A stretch of DNA of 27,049 bases from Butyrivibrio sp. GTDB taxonomy: Bacteria > Bacillota_A > Clostridia > Lachnospirales > Lachnospiraceae. Positions 7,102-14,610 of this stretch are shown piece by piece (within the stretch, counting starts at the first letter, position 1; each line of letters opens with the position of its first letter). The position numbers were made by a program, and so were the translations under genes. The stretch is taken from NCBI GenBank assembly GCA_024690635.1, contig JAILOW010000188.1, positions 1-27,049 of the forward strand. Direction: 5' to 3'. The notes below the pieces were generated by a model. That model was not told the origin of the DNA. It ran no database searches and saw nothing but the letters and a program-made list of their open reading frames with translations.

Positions 7102-8538
7102 ATGATTCACGCGTACAAGAACAACGGCTACAACATCGTTCTGGATGTAAACAGCGGATCGGTTCATGTTGTGGATGACGTTGTTTTCGACCTTGTCACC
7201 GTCATTGAGGATGAGCTTGCCGCCAAATACGGCACCGCAGCCGCAAGAGATGAGGACAGGGAAGGAGATGAGGACTTCCAGGAACTCTTTAACAAGATAA
7301 ACAATATGGAAGAGATCTCATCCAGGTATTCATCCGAGGATATCGCCGAGGCTGTTTCCGAGATATTGGAGCTTCGTGCTTCCGAGGTTTTGTATACCGA
7401 TGATGTTTACGAAAATTATGTGGAAGATTTCCAGAACAGAGAGACTGTAGTTAAGGCCCTTTGCCTTAACATAGCTCATGACTGTAACCTCAGATGCAAA
7501 TATTGCTTTGCAGACGAGGGAGAATACCACGGCAGAAGAGCTCTCATGACAGAAGAGGTAGGTAAGGCTGCCCTGGACTTTTTGGTTAAGAATTCCGGCA
7601 ACAGAAAAAATCTTGAGGTTGATTTCTTTGGCGGCGAGCCCCTTATGAACTGGGAAGTCGTTAAAAAGATCGTTGAATACGGCCGGAAGATAGAAAAAGA
7701 GCATAACAAGAATTTCAGATTTACCATCACCACAAACGGAACTCTTCTTAATGATGAGATCCTTGAAGATGTAAATAAAGAGATGGGCAACATCGTTCTT
7801 TCCATCGACGGACGTAAAGAGGTCAACGACAAGATGCGTCCCAAGAAGGGAGGACAGGGAACTTACGATGAGATCATCCCTAAGTTCCAAAAGGTTGCAG
7901 AGTCAAGGCATCAGCTCAGATACTTTGTAAGAGGTACCTTTACTCATAACAATCTGGACTTTTCCGAGGATGTTAAACATCTTGCAGACCTTGGATTTAA
8001 ACAGATTTCGGTTGAGCCTGTTGTGGCAAAGCCCGAAGACTGGTATTCTTTAAAGGATGAGGATATTCCCAAGCTTTGTGAGGAATACGACAAGCTTGCC
8101 AAGTTCTATATTGAGAGACATAAAGAGGGAAAGGGATTCAATTTCTTCCACTTCAATATAGATCTGGAGGGAGGCCCCTGCGTAGCAAAGAGGCTTTCCG
8201 GCTGCGGTTCGGGATGTGAGTACCTGGGAGTTACTCCCTGGGGTGATCTGTATCCCTGCCATCAGTTTGTGGGTAATGAAGATTTCATCATGGGCAGTGT
8301 CTATGACGGAATCACCAGACCGGATCTTCGTAACATGTTCAAAGAGAGCAATGTTTACTCCAGACCCGAATGCGAAAAGTGCTTCGCAAGATATTACTGC
8401 AGCGGCGGATGCGCTGCCAATGCCTACAATTTCAACGGCAACATAAATACGACATATAAGCACGGTTGTGAGCTTCAGAGAAAGCGCATAGAATGTGCGA
8501 TTATGATAAAAGCGGCATTAGCCGAAGAAGAAGGTTAA
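7102..8538 (+). CDS. scfB: SCIFF radical SAM/SPASM maturase
   Basis: 478 residues. It installs the thioether crosslink(s) on the SCIFF peptide in the cytoplasm. The N-terminal ~110 residues match the start of known SCIFF maturases, a region that includes the RiPP-recognition fold in this family. The radical SAM cluster motif CNLRCKYC has cysteines at 128, 132 and 135, followed by FFGGEPLMNW. The C-terminal SPASM region is cysteine-rich: C360 and CGSGCEYLG, then YPCHQF, CEKCFARYYCSGGC and the late HGCEL, enough for two auxiliary iron-sulfur clusters. I chose the ATG at 7102 because GGAG lies 5 nt upstream and the protein then begins MIHAYKNNGYNIVLD, as family members do. The earlier in-frame ATG at 7054 lacks a ribosome site and would run through the stem-loop. 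Confidence 0.94.
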   Translation: MIHAYKNNGYNIVLDVNSGSVHVVDDVVFDLVTVIEDELAAKYGTAAARDEDREGDEDFQELFNKINNMEEISSRYSSEDIAEAVSEILELRASEVLYTDDVYENYVEDFQNRETVVKALCLNIAHDCNLRCKYCFADEGEYHGRRALMTEEVGKAALDFLVKNSGNRKNLEVDFFGGEPLMNWEVVKKIVEYGRKIEKEHNKNFRFTITTNGTLLNDEILEDVNKEMGNIVLSIDGRKEVNDKMRPKKGGQGTYDEIIPKFQKVAESRHQLRYFVRGTFTHNNLDFSEDVKHLADLGFKQISVEPVVAKPEDWYSLKDEDIPKLCEEYDKLAKFYIERHKEGKGFNFFHFNIDLEGGPCVAKRLSGCGSGCEYLGVTPWGDLYPCHQFVGNEDFIMGSVYDGITRPDLRNMFKESNVYSRPECEKCFARYYCSGGCAANAYNFNGNINTTYKHGCELQRKRIECAIMIKAALAEEEG

Positions 8539-8555
8539 ACGGAGGAATTTAAGTT

Positions 8556-10853
8556 ATGAAACGCTTAAAGTATGTAGTTGCGCTTATCCTGACACTTGCT
8601 TTACTTGGGGGTATCGGATACTCAGCTGTAAACGGACTTGGCGCAGACAAGTCAGGATCACTTTCAAGCATCAATCTTGGTCTTGACCTGGCAGGTGGTG
8701 TCAGCATCACCTATGAAGTAGTGGGTGATGAGAACCCCAGCAAAGAGGATATGTCTGATACAATCCTCAAGCTCCAGAGACGTGTGGAGCAGTACAGCAC
8801 AGAGTCACAGGTTTATCAGGAAGGCTCAAACAGGATCAACATCGAGATCCCCGGCGTATCTGATGCCAATGCCATCCTTGAGGAACTCGGACAGCCCGGT
8901 AATCTGTACTTCATTGCACAGACAGACAGCGAGGGCAACGAAAACTACACATACAGCAATGGTTATACCGTCGACGATGACGGAAATATGGTAATGGATG
9001 AGAACCCCGTATTCGGATATGTTCTCAACAAGTCTCTTGAAGAGCTTCAGGCAGACGGATCCATCGTTCTTTCAGGTAACGAGGTAGAGGTTGCTCAGGC
9101 AGCTTCACAGCAGGATGAGTACGGTGCTCAGGAGCCTGTTGTATCACTTGAGTTTTCCGAGAGCGGAACCAAGGCTTTTGCAGATGCAACAACCAAGGCT
9201 TATGCAGCAGGCGAGTCAATCGGTATCTACTATGACGGTGAGTTCATCAGCGTACCTAACGTACAGGCAGCCATCACAAACGGTAAGGCAGTCATCACAG
9301 GAATGTCTTCTTTCGAGGCAGCAGAGAACCTTGCTTCCATGATCCGTATCGGTGGACTTAAGCTTCAGCTCAACGAGCTTCGTTCAAACGTAGTAGGAGC
9401 TCAGCTCGGATCTGACGCTATCAGAACTTCACTTATTGCAGCAGCAGTTGGATTTGCACTTATTGCAGTATTCATGATCGTATTCTTCAGACTCCTTGGT
9501 CTTTCGGCAACACTTGCCCTTGGATTCTACAGCGGAATGATCGTATTCCTTCTTTCTGCTTTTGAAATGACACTTACGCTTCCCGGTATAGCAGGTATCA
9601 TCCTTTCAATCGGTATGGCGGTTGATGCCAATGTGCTTGTTTTCTCCCGTATCAAGGAGGAGATCGCCGGAGGCAAGGATGTGGATGCAGCCCGTAAGAA
9701 CGGTTACAACAAGGCTCTTTCATCAATCCTTGACGGTAACATTACAACACTTATCGTAGCAGCAGTTCTCTGGTTCCTTGGAACCGGTAGCATCAAGGGA
9801 TTTGCCGAGACTCTTATCCTTGGTATCATCCTTTCAATGTTCACAGCACTTGTTGTTACAAGATGGATCACAACTCTTCTTTACGGCATCGGCCTTCAGA
9901 GCCCTGTTCTTTACGGCAAGGCTAAACCTGTTAAGAAGTTCAACTTCATCGCAAAGAGAAAGATCTTCTATGCGATCTCCTGCGGCATCGTTCTTATCGG
10001 TGTAATCTTCATGGCAGTAAATGCTTCAGCAGGAAAGGGAGCTTTCAACTACTCACTTGATTTCGTAGGAGGAACTTCCAACACAGTAACATTTGACAGA
10101 CAGTATGATCTTGCAGAACTCGAGTCAACAGTAGCTCAGGACATCAAGTCCGCAGCAGGCATCAACGAGATTCAGATCCAGACAGTTACAGGAACCAATC
10201 AGGTTATCTTCAAGACAACTACTCTTGACGTAACTCAGAGAGAGGCAGTTGAGAACATTCTTGAATCCAACTACGGCGTATCAAGCGACAACATCGCAGC
10301 TGAGACCATCAGCGGTGCTATCAGTAAGGAAATGAGAGCAGCAGCTCTTGAAGCCCTTGCAGTTGCCCTTATACTGATGCTGATCTACATCTGGATCAGA
10401 TTCAAGGATATCAAGTTCGGTGCTGCAGCTATCATCGCTCTTGCACATGATGCTCTCATCGTTATCGTATCCTACGCTATTACAAGACTTGCAGTAGGCA
10501 GCACCTTCATCGCAGTTGTGCTTACAATCATCGGTTACTCGATCAACGATACAATTGTTACCTTCGACCGTATCCGTGAGAACCTTCACAACGCAGCATC
10601 CAAGAAGGATATGGAGGAGCTTGTTAATAACTCAGTATCACAGACCATCACACGAAGCCTTTTCACTTCCGCAACAACCTTCTTCACAGTATGCGCACTT
10701 TACATCTTCGGTGTTGCAGATATCAAGGCATTCGCACTTCCTCTTATGGTTGGTGTTATCTGCGGTACATATTCTTCAATCTTCATCGCATCACCTATGT
10801 GGTTCGATCTTAAGACCAAGTTCAATACTTTCTTAAAGAAGACTGAAGCTTAA
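8556..10853 (+). CDS. secDF: Fused SecD-SecF protein translocase accessory subunit
   Basis: 765 residues. It helps the SecYEG/SecA channel by pulling exported proteins across the membrane with the proton gradient. The SecD half has a first membrane helix (~7-25), GLDLAGG at 42-48, a large extracytoplasmic domain and five further helices. The SecF half starts near 455-470, with a helix, YSLDFVGG and the late signature IGYSINDTIVTFDRIREN. SecD and SecF are one chain, as in Bacillus and many Clostridia. GGAGG at 8541-8545 sets the start. It lies 17 nt after the SCIFF maturase and likely shares its transcript; SCIFF genes are commonly found beside the sec accessory genes in Clostridia. A strong terminator follows. 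Confidence 0.95.
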   Translation: MKRLKYVVALILTLALLGGIGYSAVNGLGADKSGSLSSINLGLDLAGGVSITYEVVGDENPSKEDMSDTILKLQRRVEQYSTESQVYQEGSNRINIEIPGVSDANAILEELGQPGNLYFIAQTDSEGNENYTYSNGYTVDDDGNMVMDENPVFGYVLNKSLEELQADGSIVLSGNEVEVAQAASQQDEYGAQEPVVSLEFSESGTKAFADATTKAYAAGESIGIYYDGEFISVPNVQAAITNGKAVITGMSSFEAAENLASMIRIGGLKLQLNELRSNVVGAQLGSDAIRTSLIAAAVGFALIAVFMIVFFRLLGLSATLALGFYSGMIVFLLSAFEMTLTLPGIAGIILSIGMAVDANVLVFSRIKEEIAGGKDVDAARKNGYNKALSSILDGNITTLIVAAVLWFLGTGSIKGFAETLILGIILSMFTALVVTRWITTLLYGIGLQSPVLYGKAKPVKKFNFIAKRKIFYAISCGIVLIGVIFMAVNASAGKGAFNYSLDFVGGTSNTVTFDRQYDLAELESTVAQDIKSAAGINEIQIQTVTGTNQVIFKTTTLDVTQREAVENILESNYGVSSDNIAAETISGAISKEMRAAALEALAVALILMLIYIWIRFKDIKFGAAAIIALAHDALIVIVSYAITRLAVGSTFIAVVLTIIGYSINDTIVTFDRIRENLHNAASKKDMEELVNNSVSQTITRSLFTSATTFFTVCALYIFGVADIKAFALPLMVGVICGTYSSIFIASPMWFDLKTKFNTFLKKTEA

Positions 10854-10871
10854 TATCATTGATCTATAGAG

Positions 10872-10905
10872 CGCTGTACAGACATATGTCTGTGCAGCGT
10901 TTTTT
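10872..10905 (+). terminator. Intrinsic terminator after secDF
   Basis: Arms 10872-10883 and 10888-10899 pair over 12 bp with one G-U, with loop ATAT, followed by six T (10900-10905). It begins 18 nt after the secDF stop and closes the SCIFF-secDF unit. Confidence 0.93.
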
Positions 10906-11020
10906 ATTGCATAAGGAGCGTCGGGAGGACGGACAGTTTACGGGCGGATGGTGAAAGTTGTGAATGGTAACGGAATAGTTGCTATGATGCTTCAAAGGGG
11001 GATAAAAGGGACAGCGTTTG

Positions 11021-11029
11021 TGGTATCAT
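11021..11029 (+). promoter_or_regulatory. Candidate extended -10 promoter for recJ
   Basis: TGG followed by TATCAT forms an extended -10, 32 nt before the chosen recJ start. No clear -35 is present. The preceding terminator means recJ needs its own promoter, and this is the best candidate in the 208-nt gap. Confidence 0.4.
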
Positions 11030-11061
11030 TTATTTTGTAGAAAAAGATGTCAGGAGAAACT

Positions 11062-12837
11062 ATGTCTAAATGGTTTGAGATCAGAAAAGGCGCCGATTTT
11101 AAGGCAATAGCGGATAAATTCGGAATTAGCCCCATCACTGCCAGGATCCTTCGAAACAGGGAACTTAAAAGTGATGAGGAAATAGAAAAGTACTTAAAGT
11201 GTGATGTCTCGATGCTGAATGACCCAAGGGGCATGGAAGATATTGAAAAGGGTGCGTCTATTATTCTTGAAAAGATTAAAGAAGGCGAATGTATCAGAGT
11301 AATCGGAGATTATGACGTAGATGGCATATGCTCATCATTTATTCTGGTTACGGGACTTAGGCTCCTTGGAGGGAAGGTGGACTATGTACTTCCCGACAGA
11401 GTAAAGGACGGATACGGCCTTAGTGAAAAGCTTGTGGACGATGCTTTTGAAGCAGGGATTGATACTATCATTACCTGCGACAACGGTATTGCTGCCTATG
11501 ATCAGATTTCTCATGCAAAAGAAAAGGGCATGACAGTTGTTGTTACGGACCATCATGAGGTCCCTTTTGAACAGGATACCAAAAAAGAGATCCTTCCTCC
11601 CGCAGATGCAGTGGTGGATCCCAAGAGGTCAGAGGGAAGCTGCAGCTTTAGGGAAATCTGCGGAGCAGTGGTTGCCTACAAGTTTTTGCAGGTGCTCAGT
11701 GATATCGCAAATGAAAATGAAAAGACAAAAGATTTCTTTGACGAGATGCTTGTTTTTGCAGGTATCGCCACGGTTTGCGACGTAATGGAGCTAAGGGATG
11801 AAAACAGGATAATAGTCCGTGAATCCCTAAAGAGGATAAAGAATACTAAAAACAGAGGTCTTCAGGCACTTATCAATGTAAACGGCCTTGACGCTTCGTC
11901 TATGAGCGCTTACCACTACGGCTTTGTAATAGGTCCCTGCCTTAATGCATCCGGCAGACTTGACCTTGCATCAAGAGCTCTTTCCCTGTTTCTGGAAGAG
12001 GATGAGAGAGAAACCGCAAGGATCGCTCAGGATCTTAAAGAGCTTAATGACAGCAGAAAAGATATGACGCAGCAGGGAGTTGTAAAGGCCTGCGAGATCG
12101 TAGATAAAGAGGCCGAGGCTACCGGAAGTCTTCCCAAGGTTTTGGTTGTTTATCTTGAAGAGGTGCATGAATCCATTGCAGGTATCGTGGCAGGCAGGAT
12201 CAAGGAAAAATACTACAGACCAACCATAGTTCTGACCAGAGCTGCAGACGGCGGAGCCAAGGGCTCAGCCAGATCCATAGAAAGCTATGATATGTTTGAA
12301 GAGCTTTCAAAATGTAAGGAGCTCTTTACCAAGTTTGGCGGGCACAAGATGGCGGCAGGCTTATCACTTCCGGAAGAGAACGTCTCCGTACTAAAGGAGA
12401 GATTAAATGATAACTGCGCCCTTACGCCGGAAGAGCTGGTGCCGGTAGTCAGGTTTGATATGGTACTTCCTTTTAATATGGCAAGTCTTGATGTGGCGAG
12501 GGAACTTGAGATCTTAGAGCCCTTCGGAACAGGCAACAACAAACCGCTTTTTGCCCAAAAGGATGTAAGGTTCATAGAAGGAAGGATCCTTGGTAAAAAC
12601 AGAAACTGCGGAAAATACAGAGTATCCGACGGAAGCGGATTTTTTGTTCTGATGTTCTTTGGAGATCTTGAGAGTTTTCACAATTTCCTTTCGGAAAACT
12701 TTGGAAGAGATTCAGTAGATTCCCTTTACGACGGAAGGGGCGGAGATATCTGTATAAAGATCTGTTACAGTCTATCTGTAAACAGTTACATGGGTAACGA
12801 AAAAGCGCAGCTTGTTATGAGTGATTATTCCATGTGA
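11062..12837 (+). CDS. recJ: Single-stranded-DNA-specific exonuclease RecJ
   Basis: 591 residues. A 5'-to-3' single-strand DNA exonuclease of recombination and repair. The DHH-superfamily motifs are visible: DYDVDG at 83-88, DHHE at 163-166, and the DHHA1 motif GGHKMAAGL near 425-433. The C-terminal ~130 residues fit the RecJ OB-type region. I chose the ATG at 11062 because AGGAG (11052-11056) lies 5 nt upstream. The longer reading from 11047 would put this ribosome site inside the coding sequence and add only five residues. Expression appears independent of secDF because of the terminator between them. Confidence 0.93.
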   Translation: MSKWFEIRKGADFKAIADKFGISPITARILRNRELKSDEEIEKYLKCDVSMLNDPRGMEDIEKGASIILEKIKEGECIRVIGDYDVDGICSSFILVTGLRLLGGKVDYVLPDRVKDGYGLSEKLVDDAFEAGIDTIITCDNGIAAYDQISHAKEKGMTVVVTDHHEVPFEQDTKKEILPPADAVVDPKRSEGSCSFREICGAVVAYKFLQVLSDIANENEKTKDFFDEMLVFAGIATVCDVMELRDENRIIVRESLKRIKNTKNRGLQALINVNGLDASSMSAYHYGFVIGPCLNASGRLDLASRALSLFLEEDERETARIAQDLKELNDSRKDMTQQGVVKACEIVDKEAEATGSLPKVLVVYLEEVHESIAGIVAGRIKEKYYRPTIVLTRAADGGAKGSARSIESYDMFEELSKCKELFTKFGGHKMAAGLSLPEENVSVLKERLNDNCALTPEELVPVVRFDMVLPFNMASLDVARELEILEPFGTGNNKPLFAQKDVRFIEGRILGKNRNCGKYRVSDGSGFFVLMFFGDLESFHNFLSENFGRDSVDSLYDGRGGDICIKICYSLSVNSYMGNEKAQLVMSDYSM

Positions 12838-12844
12838 TAAGCAT

Positions 12845-12909
12845 AAAAAAAGCCCCATAAACCACAAAAACACGCCCAAGGGCGTGCATCTGCGGTTTCT
12901 TATGAGGGG
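12845..12909 (-). terminator. Long hairpin with U-tract on the minus strand
   Basis: CCCC (12853-12856) pairs with GGGG (12906-12909). An inner 8-bp helix pairs the region around 12859-12866 with 12892-12899, and an apical 7-bp helix CACGCCC/GGGCGTG (12871-12877, 12880-12886) has a two-base gap. The seven-base A-tract makes a U-run only for minus-strand transcripts. On the + strand no U-run follows, so it is not a standard terminator for recJ. Confidence 0.6.
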
Positions 12910-12940
12910 GAGATGATGAGTTGTTAACTCACATCTATGT
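12845..12940 (-). ncRNA. Candidate minus-strand small RNA in the recJ-murE gap
   Basis: Read on the minus strand, a perfect extended -10 (TGA then TATAAT, 12955 to 12947) is followed by a stem-loop (12935 to 12912: arms with GAGTT/AACTC, 10 bp with one bulge) and then a long hairpin ending in CTTTTTTT (A-tract 12845-12851 on the + strand). The predicted transcript is about 95 nt with two adjacent stem-loops. Between and at the edge of them is a run of five C in a CU-rich stretch that could pair with G-rich ribosome sites. No minus-strand protein gene nearby would need this terminator. There is no good -35, and the sequence around the -10 is AT-rich, so the promoter could be chance. Confidence 0.4.
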
Positions 12941-12998
12941 ATTTATATTATATCATAAATGTGTTTAAATTGTGTCTAAAATATAAAAAATAGCGGCT

Positions 12999-13028
12999 TT
13001 GATTAACATTTTTTAGTTAACTTATTAT
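12999..13028 (+). promoter_or_regulatory. Candidate promoter for murE
   Basis: TTGATT (12999-13004) and TATTAT (13023-13028) are separated by 18 nt. Transcription would start near 13035, giving a ~36-nt leader with GGAGG at 13061-13065. The region is AT-rich, so confidence is moderate. Confidence 0.42.
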
Positions 13029-13070
13029 TAGTTTAAGACAATAGCTGAAATTGTATATCAGGAGGTAAAT

Positions 13071-14561
13071 ATGAAACTAATTGAGCTTTTGGAGGAACTT
13101 AGATACACCGTAACCGAGGGAAACACTGCTAAAACACTGGATCCCAAGGATATTGAGATCACAAAAGTGGTCAACGACAACAGAAAAATTGAAGAAGGAT
13201 CTCTTTTCATATGTATTAAAGGAGCAAACTTTGACGGACACAGCTGTGCTGCAGAGGCTGCTGAGAAAAAAGCTGCAGCCATCGTGGTTTCACAGAATGT
13301 AGAGCTTCCTGAAGGCTGCAAGATGGCTGTTATAAGAGTTGAGGATACAAGATACGCAATGGCGTTTATCTCGGCCGCTTACTTCGGACATCCTGCAAGA
13401 AAGCTTAAGACCATAGGTATCACAGGTACCAAGGGTAAGACCACTACAACCTACCTGATCAGGAGCATGCTGGAAAATGCCGGACATAAGGTTGGACTTA
13501 TAGGCACAATAGAAGTCATCATCGGAGATGAGCATATCCATGCTGAGAACACAACGCCTGAATCCTACACACTTCAGGAATACATGGCAAAAATGGTGGA
13601 AGCAGGGTGCGACGCCGTAGTAATGGAGGTTTCATCCCAGGGCCTTATGCTCCACAGAAGTCAGGGATTTATCTTTGACATAGGAATCTTTACAAATATC
13701 GAGGCAGACCACATCGGCCCCAACGAGCACAAGGATTTTGACGATTATATGCATTGCAAGGGACTTTTGTTCAAACAGTGCAGGATCGGTATCTGCAACG
13801 GAGACGATATCCACGTGGATGACATTCTGGAGGGACACACCTGCGAAGTTGAGACCTACGGTTTTGGAGAGGGTGTTGATATCAGAGCCATCAACCTTGC
13901 TTATATCAGAAAGCCCGGAGAACTCGGAGTTTTCTTTGATACAGACGGACTTATAAATATCCATGCTGAGATCAGAACTCCCGGTAAGTTCAGTGTTTAC
14001 AACGCGCTTTGCGCCATAGCTGTGGCTAGGCTCTTTGACTGCACTCCCGAAGAAATTGTTCCCGCTCTTAAAGAAGCCAAGGTTAAGGGCAGGATCGAGA
14101 TGGTAAAGGTATCCGATGAGTTTACCCTCATGATTGATTATGCTCACAATGCAATGGCGCTTAAGAGCCTTCTTACAACCTTAAGGGACTACCGCCCCAA
14201 CAGACTTGTGTGTCTCTTTGGCTGCGGCGGAAACAGAAGTAAGCTCAGAAGATTTGAGATGGGTGAAGTCAGCGGAAGATATGCTGATGTTACCATCATC
14301 ACTTCCGACAATCCCAGATTTGAAGAGCCTGAGGATATAATAAACGACATTGAGACCGGCATCAAAAAGACAGATGGTAAATACATCAAGATAACCGACA
14401 GAAAAGAAGCCATCCGCTACGCCATAGAAAACGGCCGGCAGGGTGATATCATAGTCCTTGCAGGAAAAGGTCATGAGGACTATCAGGAGATAAAGGGTGT
14501 AAAATATCCTATGGATGAGAGAGTTCTCATAGCAGAGATTCTTGAAGAAATAAAAAAGTAA
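13071..14561 (+). CDS. murE: UDP-N-acetylmuramyl-tripeptide synthetase, probably meso-diaminopimelate-adding
   Basis: 496 residues. A cytoplasmic Mur ligase that adds the third amino acid to UDP-MurNAc-L-Ala-D-Glu in peptidoglycan synthesis. The ATP-binding loop GTKGKTT is at 119-125, TTPES and the VMEVSSQGL strand follow, IDYAHN lies in the C-terminal third and the substrate motif DNPR is at 413-416. DNPR is the signature of meso-DAP-adding MurE, so the wall is predicted to be DAP-type. GGAGG sits 5 nt before the ATG. Lachnospiraceae can carry more than one MurE-like ligase, so whether this is the main copy cannot be told here. Confidence 0.9.
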   Translation: MKLIELLEELRYTVTEGNTAKTLDPKDIEITKVVNDNRKIEEGSLFICIKGANFDGHSCAAEAAEKKAAAIVVSQNVELPEGCKMAVIRVEDTRYAMAFISAAYFGHPARKLKTIGITGTKGKTTTTYLIRSMLENAGHKVGLIGTIEVIIGDEHIHAENTTPESYTLQEYMAKMVEAGCDAVVMEVSSQGLMLHRSQGFIFDIGIFTNIEADHIGPNEHKDFDDYMHCKGLLFKQCRIGICNGDDIHVDDILEGHTCEVETYGFGEGVDIRAINLAYIRKPGELGVFFDTDGLINIHAEIRTPGKFSVYNALCAIAVARLFDCTPEEIVPALKEAKVKGRIEMVKVSDEFTLMIDYAHNAMALKSLLTTLRDYRPNRLVCLFGCGGNRSKLRRFEMGEVSGRYADVTIITSDNPRFEEPEDIINDIETGIKKTDGKYIKITDRKEAIRYAIENGRQGDIIVLAGKGHEDYQEIKGVKYPMDERVLIAEILEEIKK

Positions 14562-14590
14562 TTGATTAAAAAAGACAGGAGCTGTGGGCT

Positions 14591-14610
14591 AGGAGCGCCC
14601 CAAAGCAGAT
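14591..14610 (+). promoter_or_regulatory. Unusually placed priA ribosome site
   Basis: The only good Shine-Dalgarno-like sequence (AGGAG, 14591-14595) ends 15 nt before the priA ATG, which is too far for normal use. It lies in the loop of a short GGGC/GCCC hairpin (arms near 14586-14589 and 14597-14600). Folding would expose the site and shorten its distance to the ATG. An in-frame TAG overlapping the site rules out an upstream start. Confidence 0.35.

Noticed and set aside
10948..11040. 30-codon open frame between secDF and recJ
   Set aside because: The nearest GGAGG is too far from its ATG and there is no recognisable pattern. It overlaps the likely recJ promoter.
12843..12909. Standard + strand terminator for recJ
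   Set aside because: The hairpin is strong, but no T-run follows it on the + strand. The U-tract exists only when it is read on the minus strand.
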